A stretch of 64,000 nucleotides of DNA from Synechococcus sp. CCY 0621. GTDB lineage: Bacteria; Cyanobacteriota; Cyanobacteriia; PCC-6307; Cyanobiaceae. This document shows positions 27,182-35,293 of this stretch, in pieces. Each line of letters starts with the position of its first letter. The first letter of the stretch is position 1. The position numbers and the translations under genes are program-made. The stretch lies in the NCBI RefSeq assembly GCF_019038465.1, contig NZ_JAFKRH010000001.1:1-64000 (forward strand), in the 5' to 3' direction. The notes below the pieces were generated by a model. That model saw nothing but the letters and a program-made list of their open reading frames with translations. It had not been told where the DNA came from and ran no database searches.

Positions 27182-30108
27182 GGGGAGGGCCCCCGGTGGG
27201 GCAGCTGGAGGCGATGGAGGGCCTCGGCCATCAGGGCCAGGCCGCGCTCGCGGCTCCAGGTGGCGCTGGCGTAGCCGAAGGCGGCAGCGGCCATGGCGCG
27301 CCAGGTGTCGTCGTCGTCGTTGAGCTGGAGCACGGCCCGGCACCAGTCGTCGGGGCTGCGGGCGATCAGCACCTCCTGGCCGTGGCGCAGGCCGGTGGCC
27401 TCGGCGGCCAGGGGGCTGAGCACCTGGGGCAGGCCGTGGGCGGCGGCGGCCACCACCTTGCCCTTGAGGCCGGCGCCTGAGCGCAGCGGCGCCACGAAGA
27501 CGCGGTGGCGGGCATACACCGTGGCCGGATCGGCCACCCAGCCCTCGACGACCACGCCGGCTTCGGCACCCCAGCGGGCGGCAAGCCCAGCATCGAGACC
27601 GCTGCCGTAGAGATGCAGCCGCAGCTCCGGCCGCCGCTGCTGCAGCTCCGGCCACACTTGCAGCAGGAAGGCCTCGACCGCATCGCGGTTGGGGGGATGG
27701 CCGTAGCTGCCCAGGAAGGCGAGGCCCGTGCGGCCCTCGAGGGGGGCGGGAGCCTCGGGGCCATGCACCACCCACGGGCAGGGGGCGGTGGCGGCCTCGC
27801 CGAGGGTCTCGGCCTCGATCACCGCCCGCTCCACCTCGGAATAGCTGAAGGTGAGATCCACCTGGCGCATCACGGCCAGTTCCTGGCGCTTCACCTCTTC
27901 CACCGCTTCGAGGGCGCGGCGGCCCGCTTCGCCCTGCAGACCCTCGGCGCGGGCGGCGCGCAGCTGGCGCAGGTGGTGCAGGTCGGCGTTGCAGAAGAGC
28001 AGGCGGGCCTGGGGGGCGTGGAGCTGGATGAGCGGCAGCGCCTGGGCGGCCACGGTGTAGCGGGTGAGGTAGATCAGCTCGAACTCACGGCCCCGCTCCC
28101 GCAGGAACTCCTCCAGGGACAGCACGAAGGGGGCGTGGATGAGCTCGATGCCGCTGCGCTGCAGCTCCTCGCTGTAGCTGGCCAGCCAGGCCAGGTTGAG
28201 GGGCAGCAGCGTGACCTTCCAGCCCAGGTCCTGGAGCAGGCCCATCTCGACAAGGGCCGCATGGCTGCCCGCATCGCGGTCGGGCCGGGGGGTTTCCTGA
28301 TCGAGGCAGAGGGCGCGGCCGAGGATGCCGCGGTCCTTGATGGTTTCCGCGGCGGCGTGGTCGGGTTCGCGGCTGCCCTCGAAGGCGGCGGCCCATTTCT
28401 GCTGGAAGACGGGCCCGTGGACCGCCTGGAAGCGCTTGAGGCCGGTGGTGGCCTCGGTGTCGGTGCCGCAGCTCAGGCCCTCGTGGTGGATCACCCGGGC
28501 CAGGGGGGCATAGCGCACCGTGTGGCCGGCCTGTCGCACCTTGAAGGCCAGGTCAGTGTCCTCGTAGTAGGCGGGGGAGAACTCCGGACTGAAGCCACCG
28601 ATCCCCTTCCACAGATCGAGGCGGATGGCCAGGGCGGCGGCGCTGACGTAGTCCACCTGGCGGGCGTAGGCGACGCGGGGATCGTGGGGGTTGCCGCCGC
28701 GGCCGTAGTTCCAGGGTTCGCCGTTGCCCCAGACGATGCCGCCGGCCTCCTGCAGGCTGCCGTCGGGGTAGAGCAGCTGGGCCCCCACCATTCCGGTGTC
28801 GCTCCAGCGCTCGAAGGGATCGAGCAGCTCCTCCAGCCAGGCGGCGCAGGGTTCGGTGTCGTTGTTGAGCAGCACCAGAAAGGGGGCGCGGGCGGCGGCG
28901 GCGCCGCTGCAGCAGGCCTGGTTGAAGCCGCGGGCGAAGTCGTGGCGGATGACGCGCACCCCGGGGGCGTCGGCAGCCAGGGCCTCGGCGGTGCCGTCGC
29001 TGGAGCCGTCGTCCACCACCACGATCTCCAACGGGATGCGGGTGGGGGCGTAGGCGATCGCCGCCAGGCAGCGGCGGGTGATGCCGTACTGGTTGTGCAC
29101 CGGGATCACGACCGACACGAGGGGATCGGCCGCGATCGGCAGCTGCAGGGACTGGCGCGGCACGGCGCCGCCGTCGGGGCCGGGTTCACTGACCATGACC
29201 GCCGGGGGACCCCCTTCGCTGCGCGGCAGGGGGTGTTCCAGCAGACGCTGCAGCAGGGGCAGATCGGGGGGCAGGGGCGTGCCATCGCTGTCGGACCAGG
29301 CCAGCCAGGTGCGCAGGCTGCGGTAGCGCTCGCGGGCCAGGGGCGAGAGCTCGTCGGGGAAGGGGGGACGGGCGTGCTGCTGCAGGGCCGCCCAGGGGGT
29401 GAGATGGAAGGGCATCAGCTCGAAACGTTGATCCAGCACCTGGCCGGCGCTGGTTTCCAGCTGCAGGTGGTGGAGGCTGCCGTCCGTGAGGGCGGTGGGG
29501 AGCAGCAGCTGGAAGGGCCAGGGCTCCTCCGGCAGCGGCTCGGGGGGTGTGATCGGCAGGGTGGTGCGGCCGTCGAGGCGCAGCAGCAGGGGCTCGGGGC
29601 CACGGCCCCAGCCGTGCAGAAGGGGGGCCTCCAGCCGGGTGAAGGCGCCTTCGCGAATCGGACCGTGCTGGCGCTGCTGGTCGATTTGGCCATAGGTGGC
29701 CGCATCGAGCCGCATCGGACTGCCGGCCAATTCGGTGCCACTGGCCGCGACCAGCACCCGCAGCACCAGCCCCTGGGAAAACGGGGGCAGCGGGTGGGAG
29801 GGGCCCCACCAGAAGCGGAAGCCGCAGGGCTGCTCGATGCCCAGCGCCTGCAGATCAGGCCGGGCCTGGGCCGCCATCAGTTCGGCGACCAGCTGGTGCT
29901 GGCCGGGGTCGAGCAGGTCGTCGATCACCATCTGCAGGTGCAGTGGCGCGGCCTGGGGCTGCAGGGGCCAGGGGCAGGCCCAGCCGCACAGGCCGCCCTG
30001 CGGGCTCCAACCCTCGAGCCGGCCCACCAGGCCGGGGCGACGCCATTCAGCGAGGGAGGCGGTGGGGGTTTCCAGGGTGCCGGGCGGCTCGGCGAGCATC
30101 GCAGCCAT
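27178..30108 (-). CDS. Large two-headed glycosyltransferase (GT2 plus GT4 domains)
   Basis: 976 residues. The first 320 residues are a beta-rich region of unknown role. A complete family 2 domain follows (about 330-580): VSVVIPVHNQ, EIVVVDDGSSDGTAEA, LVLLNNDTEP and the catalytic-type AYYEDTDLAFKVRQAG. A GT-B family 4-like domain ends the protein (about 610-960): LAFLGSYGHPPNRDAVEAF, VFVAPLRSGAGLKGKVVAA. Two active domains could add successive sugars. It heads the five-gene secretion operon with four-base overlaps, tying glycosylation to export. Its start nearly coincides with an alternative start of the divergent gene on the plus strand. Confidence 0.87.
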   Translation of the reverse strand: MAAMLAEPPGTLETPTASLAEWRRPGLVGRLEGWSPQGGLCGWACPWPLQPQAAPLHLQMVIDDLLDPGQHQLVAELMAAQARPDLQALGIEQPCGFRFWWGPSHPLPPFSQGLVLRVLVAASGTELAGSPMRLDAATYGQIDQQRQHGPIREGAFTRLEAPLLHGWGRGPEPLLLRLDGRTTLPITPPEPLPEEPWPFQLLLPTALTDGSLHHLQLETSAGQVLDQRFELMPFHLTPWAALQQHARPPFPDELSPLARERYRSLRTWLAWSDSDGTPLPPDLPLLQRLLEHPLPRSEGGPPAVMVSEPGPDGGAVPRQSLQLPIAADPLVSVVIPVHNQYGITRRCLAAIAYAPTRIPLEIVVVDDGSSDGTAEALAADAPGVRVIRHDFARGFNQACCSGAAAARAPFLVLLNNDTEPCAAWLEELLDPFERWSDTGMVGAQLLYPDGSLQEAGGIVWGNGEPWNYGRGGNPHDPRVAYARQVDYVSAAALAIRLDLWKGIGGFSPEFSPAYYEDTDLAFKVRQAGHTVRYAPLARVIHHEGLSCGTDTEATTGLKRFQAVHGPVFQQKWAAAFEGSREPDHAAAETIKDRGILGRALCLDQETPRPDRDAGSHAALVEMGLLQDLGWKVTLLPLNLAWLASYSEELQRSGIELIHAPFVLSLEEFLRERGREFELIYLTRYTVAAQALPLIQLHAPQARLLFCNADLHHLRQLRAARAEGLQGEAGRRALEAVEEVKRQELAVMRQVDLTFSYSEVERAVIEAETLGEAATAPCPWVVHGPEAPAPLEGRTGLAFLGSYGHPPNRDAVEAFLLQVWPELQQRRPELRLHLYGSGLDAGLAARWGAEAGVVVEGWVADPATVYARHRVFVAPLRSGAGLKGKVVAAAAHGLPQVLSPLAAEATGLRHGQEVLIARSPDDWCRAVLQLNDDDDTWRAMAAAAFGYASATWSRERGLALMAEALHRLQLPHRGPSP

Positions 30109-30163
30109 GCTGGAATCGTTGGTGGAACGTTATTGCCGCCCTACCGCTTTGTCTCGTGTCGCC

Positions 30164-31834
30164 ATGGACCCGGCAGGCGGAGAACCGGCGGTACGGGTGC
30201 CGCTGCGGCTGCTGCGGGAGCTGGCGCTGCCCTACCCGGCCTATCACCAGCTGATCGCGTCGCTGCGGCCCGAGGCCAGCGGGGCTGGTGAGGATCCCCT
30301 GCTGGCGGAACTGGCGGAAGCCAGTGCGGCGGCCCTGCGGGAAGCCCTGGAACACGGCCGCCTGGAGGCGGCCCTGGCCGCCCACGATGATCTGCTGGGC
30401 CATGTGATCGAGCTGGCGGCGGCGCGGCCGGAGGTGGCGACGGTGCTGTGGCAGCGCTACGGCGACCTGCTCGGCCAGCTGACGGGTCAGGTGCACGAGC
30501 GGTTGGTCCCCCGCAACGGCGAGCCGGTTGATTTCAGCCTCCCTGAACGGGCCGGCGACGGGGCGCTCTGCCTGCGCATGGCGGCGATCCTGGAGCCGAC
30601 GGCGGGCCAACCCTGGACGGTGCCCGACTGGCTGCCGGTGTTGGAGCAGCAGCTGGTGCAGCACGGAGCCCTTGCCTGGCAGCAGAAGGTTTCGGTGGAG
30701 GCGGCCGCCGCCGGGCCCTGCCTGGATCTGTTCCTGCGCCTTTGCCAGCTGCTGGATCCCGTGCCGGTGTGGGTGGACCTGGCCTGCCGCACGGCGATGG
30801 GCCAGGTGATCGAAGCCCTGCCGCCCGCCGGCGCCCTGGCGGAGCCGGAGCTGGCCCTGCTGGTCGCGCGGGTGGGCCGTCTGCCGGTGGCGGCGGAGCA
30901 GCGAGCGGCCTTCGATGCCGCCCTACTGCGGGCCCGCTTCAGCCTGGAGCTGCTGCAGCAGGGCCGTGACGTCAGGCGCCCCGGCGACGGCGAGGGTGTG
31001 GAGGTGCTGGAGGCGGAATGGCTGGAGGACGAAGCGCCCGATCCTGGGGCGGCGGGCTCCCTGCCGGCGGTGGAGTGGCGCCCAGGCGCTCTGGTGGTGG
31101 AGCTGGATGCGCTGGAGCTGCAGCTGCTGCACCACGCCGAAGGGGCGGCCGAGCCCCTGGAGGAGGCCTTGGCCGAGCTGCGCCGCCGCCACCACGACAG
31201 CGACTTCTGGAACGCGCCTGCTGCGGAGGCGTTGGGGGCGGAGCCTGACCCGCTGGAGCTGCTGCGGCGCTTCGAGCTGGAGGCCGGCTTCTACGCCACC
31301 ACCCAGGCACCGCTGGAGAGCCTGCGGCAGTGGGCCCGACCGGCGTTGCAGGCCCTGCTGCAGGCCCAGGTGTGGAGCGCCGCTGCGGCCACCCACGACC
31401 TGTGGCAGCCCTGGGGGCAGCCGGGTCAGCGGCGCCAACCGCCGCGCGGCTCCGAGCTGCTGGAGCGGCTCGGCGGTGGTGAGGTGCTGCTGGTGGGCGA
31501 GGGCCCCGAAGCCACCGAGGCGCTGCTGGAGGCCCACCGGGCCGGGCGGTTGTTCCCAGGGGGGGCGTTCGGCCTGCGCTGCCTGGCGGTGCCCCAGAGC
31601 CGCCACCCGCAGCGGCCCGCCGCGGGTTTCGAGTACAGCCTGGAGGCCCTGGTGGCGGCGGTGGAGGCGCTCTACCAGGAGCGGCCGTTCACGGTGCTGC
31701 TGGCCGGGGGCGGGGCCTACCGGCTGCCCCTGGCCCAGGCGATCGGCAGCCGCTACGGGGTGCTGGCGGTGGCGGGGGCCACGGGTCTGGCGGCGTGGCT
31801 GGGGGCCGAGGCGGCGCCGGAGCTGGGCCGATGA
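30164..31834 (+). CDS. Hypothetical protein, possible GT-D-like C-terminal domain
   Basis: 556 residues from ATG 30164; ATG 30107 is in frame but would overlap the divergent gene. Residues 1-430 are Leu/Ala/Glu-rich and probably helical. The C-terminal 120 residues (EVLLVGEGPEATEALLEA, then FTVLLAGGGAYRLPLAQAIG, then YGVLAVAGATGLAAWLG) look Rossmann-like. The ordering resembles GT-D glycosyltransferase domains (VGDGE-like then GAGxLGK-like). That resemblance is weak and by eye only. It is coupled by ATGA overlap to the next small gene and diverges from the export operon. Confidence 0.65.
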   Translation: MDPAGGEPAVRVPLRLLRELALPYPAYHQLIASLRPEASGAGEDPLLAELAEASAAALREALEHGRLEAALAAHDDLLGHVIELAAARPEVATVLWQRYGDLLGQLTGQVHERLVPRNGEPVDFSLPERAGDGALCLRMAAILEPTAGQPWTVPDWLPVLEQQLVQHGALAWQQKVSVEAAAAGPCLDLFLRLCQLLDPVPVWVDLACRTAMGQVIEALPPAGALAEPELALLVARVGRLPVAAEQRAAFDAALLRARFSLELLQQGRDVRRPGDGEGVEVLEAEWLEDEAPDPGAAGSLPAVEWRPGALVVELDALELQLLHHAEGAAEPLEEALAELRRRHHDSDFWNAPAAEALGAEPDPLELLRRFELEAGFYATTQAPLESLRQWARPALQALLQAQVWSAAAATHDLWQPWGQPGQRRQPPRGSELLERLGGGEVLLVGEGPEATEALLEAHRAGRLFPGGAFGLRCLAVPQSRHPQRPAAGFEYSLEALVAAVEALYQERPFTVLLAGGGAYRLPLAQAIGSRYGVLAVAGATGLAAWLGAEAAPELGR

Positions 31835-32145
31835 GCCCACAGGCAGGCAGAGAGTCGGACTGGCGGGCGGTGATCGCGGCCCACCCGCTCGAAAGCCACG
31901 AGGCGGCCGCGTGGTTGCGGTATGGGGTGGCCCTGAGCCAGCTGATCGAGCCCTCGGCCCAGGAGCGCCAACAGCAGCAGCAGGCCGGGCTGGCCTTTGC
32001 CCACGCCGAGGCGCTGGGGGCGTCGAAGAAGGCCGTGGCCCTGAGCCAGCGGCAGGCGACGCTGCTGGGCCTGGCCCAAGCCCTGGAACTGGCCGGGGCC
32101 GGGGCGGCAGCGGCGGCTCTGGGGCGCCTGGCCGACTGGCCGTGA
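31831..32145 (+). CDS. Small helical protein coupled to the upstream hypothetical gene
   Basis: 104 residues from ATG 31831 (ATGA overlap). The opening AHPLESHEAAAWLRYGVALS, a Gln run (QQQQQ) and the later SKKAVALSQRQATLLGLAQAL suggest one or two TPR-like helical hairpins. There is no signal peptide or catalytic motif. Overlap with the 556-residue gene suggests they act together. Function unknown. Confidence 0.65.
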   Translation: MSPQAGRESDWRAVIAAHPLESHEAAAWLRYGVALSQLIEPSAQERQQQQQAGLAFAHAEALGASKKAVALSQRQATLLGLAQALELAGAGAAAAALGRLADWP

Positions 32146-32470
32146 ATGGCGCTGTTGGGGGCACAGGAGGGGGCTGGTTGGCGGAATGCGGACTTGTGTA
32201 CAGGCTGTACAGGTCTGGCGTCGGGCCCCGCGAGCCCTCCGGGTTCCCCCCGGAATCCGCCGGACGGCCTGGCGTCAACGGCGCCTACGCTCCGTTCCCA
32301 GTGGGACATTTCCCCGTCCCAGGCGCTCCTGGAGGTCCTGACCCTCCTGCTGCAGCGGCGGATTCGTTTGTGATCGTTGTGTTGCAGGGCCGGGATGTTG
32401 CCTTGGAGTGGATCCAGGCCCGTCCCCTCTGCGTCGGCGTGGTTGTCCCCTACACCCTCTGACGCCCGTT
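32146..32470. other. 325-bp gap with a TGTACAGG tandem motif; no supported gene
   Basis: No coding frame here has convincing character. At 32197-32204 and 32206-32213 the octamer TGTACAGG is directly repeated with one base between. The second copy with its leading C contains the palindrome CTGTACAG (32205-32212). This could be a regulator site for the gene starting at 32471, but nothing else supports that. Confidence 0.4.
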
Positions 32471-33811
32471 GTGACGAGCAAGCGCACCCTCAACGCCCGC
32501 AACCTGGAGGCCCTGGGGGCGGCGGCGCTGGCGGAGCTGCTGCTGGAGGTGTCGAGCGGCCAGGCGGTGATCCAGCGGCGGCTGCGGCTGGCGCTGGCGG
32601 CGGCGGAGGGGGCCGGTGGTGCCGCCCAGGAGGTGCGCAAGCGGCTGGCGGCGATCGATCGGGCCCGGACGTTTGTGGGGTCGGCCCGTCGCCCGGCGCT
32701 GCTGAGCGATCTGGAGGCCCAGCGGCAGGCGATCACCGGCCCGATCGCCGACGAAGACCCAGGGGTGGCCTGCGAGCTGCTGCTGCGCTTTCTGGAAATC
32801 TCCGCCGGGGTGCTGACGCGCTGCTCCGACAGCACCGGCGCGGTGAGCGGCGTGTTTGAGCGCGCGGCTGAACAGCTCGGACCGCTGGCGCTGGCCGCCC
32901 AGCTGGCGCCCGAGACCCTGGCCGAGCACGCCGCTGAGCTGCTGCTGGAGGACAGCCACGGGGCGTTCGACGGGCTGGTGCCGGCCCTGACGGAGGCCCT
33001 CGGCGAAGGGGGCCTGCAGCGGCTGGAGCGGGGCTGCCGCGATCGCGGCGCCCGCAACGGCAGCCGTCTGCTGCTGCAGATCGCCGAGGCCCGCGGGGAT
33101 GGGGAGGGCTACCTGGGCCAGTTCAGCGTCGCGGATCTGCGCCGCCGTCCCGTGGCCGCCGACGTGGCCCGGGTGCTGCTGGCCAACGGCCGGGCGGCGC
33201 AGGCCCTGGAGATCCTCGATGGCGCCACCGCAGACAACCCAGGCCGGCTCGATGGCGCCTGGCAGGACAGCCGCCTGGCCGTTCTGGAGGCGCTGAATCG
33301 CCCCGCCGAGGCCCAGGAGATGCGCTGGCAGTGGTTTTGCCGCAGCCTCTCGATCCCCCACCTGCGCGACCACCTGCGGCACCTCGAGGCCTTCGAGGAT
33401 GGCGAGGCGGAGGAGCGCGCCCTGCGGCTGGCCGAGCAGCACCCGAGCCGCCTGCTGGCACTGGAGTTCCTGGTGGCCTGGGGGGCGCTCGCCCGCGCCG
33501 CCCGCCTGGTGCTGGCCCACGCCACCGAGTGGGACGGGGAGGCCTACGCCATCCACAGCGGCGCCGCCGAGCGGCTCAGCGCCGACCACCCCCTGGCGGC
33601 CACGCTGCTGTTGCGGGCGATGGTGTGGGGGGCGCTGGAGATGGGCCGCAGCCAGCGCTACCGTTACGCCGCCGAGCACCTGCGCAGCTGCGATCTGCTC
33701 GCCGATCGCCTGGACGACTGGCAGGGCCATCCCGACCATGCCGCCTTCGTGGCGCGGCTGCTGGAGTGCTTTGGGGGGCGGTGGGGCTTCTGGCGGTTGG
33801 TGGAGGCGTGA
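32471..33811 (+). CDS. DUF6880-family protein
   Basis: 446 residues from GTG 32471. The upstream extension has no conserved character. The opening SKRTLNARNLEALGAAALAE is followed by ELLLEVSSGQAVIQRRLRLAL and a charged region RKRLAAIDRARTFV. Together these match the DUF6880 group, all-helical TPR/HEAT-like proteins found mainly in proteobacteria. The rest is repeated alpha-helical pairs (LLANGRAAQALEILDGA and similar). Probably a soluble scaffold of unknown function. Its edge position next to toxin-antitoxin remnants suggests it came in with accessory DNA. Confidence 0.7.
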   Translation: MTSKRTLNARNLEALGAAALAELLLEVSSGQAVIQRRLRLALAAAEGAGGAAQEVRKRLAAIDRARTFVGSARRPALLSDLEAQRQAITGPIADEDPGVACELLLRFLEISAGVLTRCSDSTGAVSGVFERAAEQLGPLALAAQLAPETLAEHAAELLLEDSHGAFDGLVPALTEALGEGGLQRLERGCRDRGARNGSRLLLQIAEARGDGEGYLGQFSVADLRRRPVAADVARVLLANGRAAQALEILDGATADNPGRLDGAWQDSRLAVLEALNRPAEAQEMRWQWFCRSLSIPHLRDHLRHLEAFEDGEAEERALRLAEQHPSRLLALEFLVAWGALARAARLVLAHATEWDGEAYAIHSGAAERLSADHPLAATLLLRAMVWGALEMGRSQRYRYAAEHLRSCDLLADRLDDWQGHPDHAAFVARLLECFGGRWGFWRLVEA

Positions 33812-33883
33812 GGCTCAGGGCAGCACTGTTTTCAGTCATGAACCATGGCCAGGTTGTGGGGAAAGCAACGGCCCTGGCGTGCG

Positions 33884-34708
33884 ATGGAACGGGTGAACGG
33901 CAGTCACCTCAGTGCCAGTGAGCTCAATCGTCGAGGGATCGCCGCCAGTGAAGAGGCCCTGCAAAGGGGCCCGGTGCATCTGATGAAGCGGATCCATACG
34001 GCAGCGGTTGTGCTGAGCGAAAGCCACTACCTGCAGCTGTGCCAGCGGGCTTCCCTGGCCCCTGAGGTTTCTGCTTTGGAGTGGCTGGTCAGCTGCCCAG
34101 CGGCAGCGCAGGGCCGCACCAAGAAGGAGATCGATGGGCTCAAGGTTCGTGAGCCGTGGGTTCACGGCGTGAAACGGGCGCTGGCGGAACTGGCTGCCAC
34201 CGACCCAGGAATGGGTACGGCCGTGAGTCGTCTCAGCTGGATGGAATGCCGTGTCGGACCTCTGCGCCGCCACGATCCAGCCACCCTGGCGACCTTTGAT
34301 GCCTTTTTCTCCCGCACGGATCTCATCTGGCTGGAGCTCACGGCTGCTGTGTTTGAGCTGGCCACCGACCTGCGCGGGCGTCACAGCCTGCGCACGCCGG
34401 TTGCGCTGCAGGTCGCCTGTTGCCTCCAGCTAGGTGGTGGGGCGGTGATGAACACCAGAGATCCGCCCGTTCGGAAGGGGACGCACTTCGATCTGCTGGC
34501 CTGGCCGAGCACCGTGATGGCGCAGCAGCTCAGCCAGGATCGCGATCAGCCCGCACCTCAGGGGAAGGCATGGAATCGAACCCGTAAGGACGCCTTACGA
34601 CAAGGAGGCCTCCGGCCTAAAGTGGTGTTCAGTGACTGGTTTGCCAGCGATGGAGGTCGCCACACTCACCGCCAAGGGGCAGGTCACGGTGCCGAAGGCG
34701 GTGCGTGA
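33884..34708 (+). CDS. Degenerate in-frame fusion of Phd antitoxin and PIN toxin
   Basis: An open frame (ATG 33884; an earlier ATG at 33845 is also in frame) whose first 85 residues look like a Phd antitoxin: SASELNRRGIAASEEALQRG, VVLSESHYLQL and RTKKEIDG. The next 120 look like a PIN ribonuclease: MECRVGPLRRHDPATLATF, VFELATDLRGRHSLRTP. The first PIN strand with its catalytic Asp is missing. The usual TPDAL is TPVAL and the TND motif is disrupted (NTRD), so nuclease activity is unlikely. The last 60 codons read into the next operon and look like run-on after stop loss. Probably a remnant made by a deletion joining the two genes. Confidence 0.5.
   Translation: MERVNGSHLSASELNRRGIAASEEALQRGPVHLMKRIHTAAVVLSESHYLQLCQRASLAPEVSALEWLVSCPAAAQGRTKKEIDGLKVREPWVHGVKRALAELAATDPGMGTAVSRLSWMECRVGPLRRHDPATLATFDAFFSRTDLIWLELTAAVFELATDLRGRHSLRTPVALQVACCLQLGGGAVMNTRDPPVRKGTHFDLLAWPSTVMAQQLSQDRDQPAPQGKAWNRTRKDALRQGGLRPKVVFSDWFASDGGRHTHRQGAGHGAEGGA
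34583..34613. promoter_or_regulatory. Operator-like palindromes ahead of the AbrB/PemK pair
   Basis: CGTAAGG-ACG-CCTTACG (34583-34599) is a perfect 7-bp inverted repeat, and GGAGGCCTCC (34604-34613) is a perfect 10-bp palindrome. They lie 37-67 bases before the antitoxin ATG at 34650. Type II antitoxins commonly bind such palindromes to repress their own operon. The assignment is by position only. Confidence 0.5.
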
Positions 34709-34874
34709 GGCCCTGGGATTGCGGCAAGGCGATCAACTCAGTTGGGAGCTTGAGGACGGTTCGGTGCGCGTGCGGGCCGTGGCGCCGTTGGATCTGGCCT
34801 ATCTGCAGGGGCTGGAGAGCAGCCTGAACGAGTGGAGCAGCCCGGAGGACGAGGAGGCGTTCCGCGATCTGTGA
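34650..34874 (+). CDS. AbrB/MazE-like (SpoVT-AbrB domain) antitoxin
   Basis: 74 residues from ATG 34650. The first 45 residues are a textbook swapped-hairpin AbrB domain: TLTAKGQVTVPKAVREALGL, RQGDQLSWELEDGSV. The acidic C-terminal tail (EWSSPEDEEAFRDL) is the kind of segment that wraps and blocks a toxin. It would neutralise the downstream PemK-like toxin and repress the operon. The stop overlaps the toxin's GTG start (GTGA). Confidence 0.88.
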   Translation: MEVATLTAKGQVTVPKAVREALGLRQGDQLSWELEDGSVRVRAVAPLDLAYLQGLESSLNEWSSPEDEEAFRDL

Positions 34875-35215
34875 GCGTCCTCGACCGCCATACGGTGGTT
34901 CGGGTGCCGTTCCCCTTCACGGATCGGGAGGCCCCGAAGCTAAGGCCGGCCTTGGTGCTCTCCCAGCCCGAATTCCAGCGAGGCTGCGGCCATCTGCTGC
35001 TGGCGATGATCACATCAGCGCGGCAATCCTCGTGGCCCCTCGATTGGCCCATTGAAGATCTGCAGGCCGCCGGCCTGCCCCAGCCCTGCCTGGTGCGTTT
35101 CAAGCTGTTCACCCTGGATGAGCGGCTGGTGCTGGGGAGCCTGGGTTCTTTGGCCGCCGCCGATCGGACAGGTGTAGCGGCCCGGCTGGGCAAGCTTCTA
35201 CCCACTGGGCCGTGA
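34871..35215 (+). CDS. PemK/MazF-family endoribonuclease toxin
   Basis: 114 residues starting at GTG 34871, overlapping the antitoxin stop by four bases. PemK/MazF features: VVRVPFPFTDREAPKLRPAL (the conserved P-F-x-F-T-D ... K-x-R-P-A-L block), the central LLLAMITSARQ strand with the catalytic-site Thr-Ser, and a C-terminal KLFTLDERLVLGSLG. It is predicted to cut mRNA when free of its antitoxin. The pair looks intact, unlike two neighbouring decayed modules in the window. Confidence 0.88.
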   Translation: MSVLDRHTVVRVPFPFTDREAPKLRPALVLSQPEFQRGCGHLLLAMITSARQSSWPLDWPIEDLQAAGLPQPCLVRFKLFTLDERLVLGSLGSLAAADRTGVAARLGKLLPTGP

Positions 35216-35293
35216 GCAAGGCCCCCTCAAGGCTCGCAGGCGGGCAGGCCCGACAGCAGGCGGCAGAGGGGACAGGGCTGACTGAAAGTCACT

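Noticed and set aside
27505-30291. 928-codon plus-strand open frame opposite the giant glycosyltransferase
   Set aside because: Same antisense artefact; no domain or motif, while the minus strand has GT2 and GT4 signatures.
34561-34600. GAATCGAACCC followed by a hairpin, resembling a minus-strand tRNA T-arm
   Set aside because: The bases flanking the TTCGA-like loop do not pair, and no anticodon or acceptor stem exists; the hairpin is better read as an operator-like palindrome.
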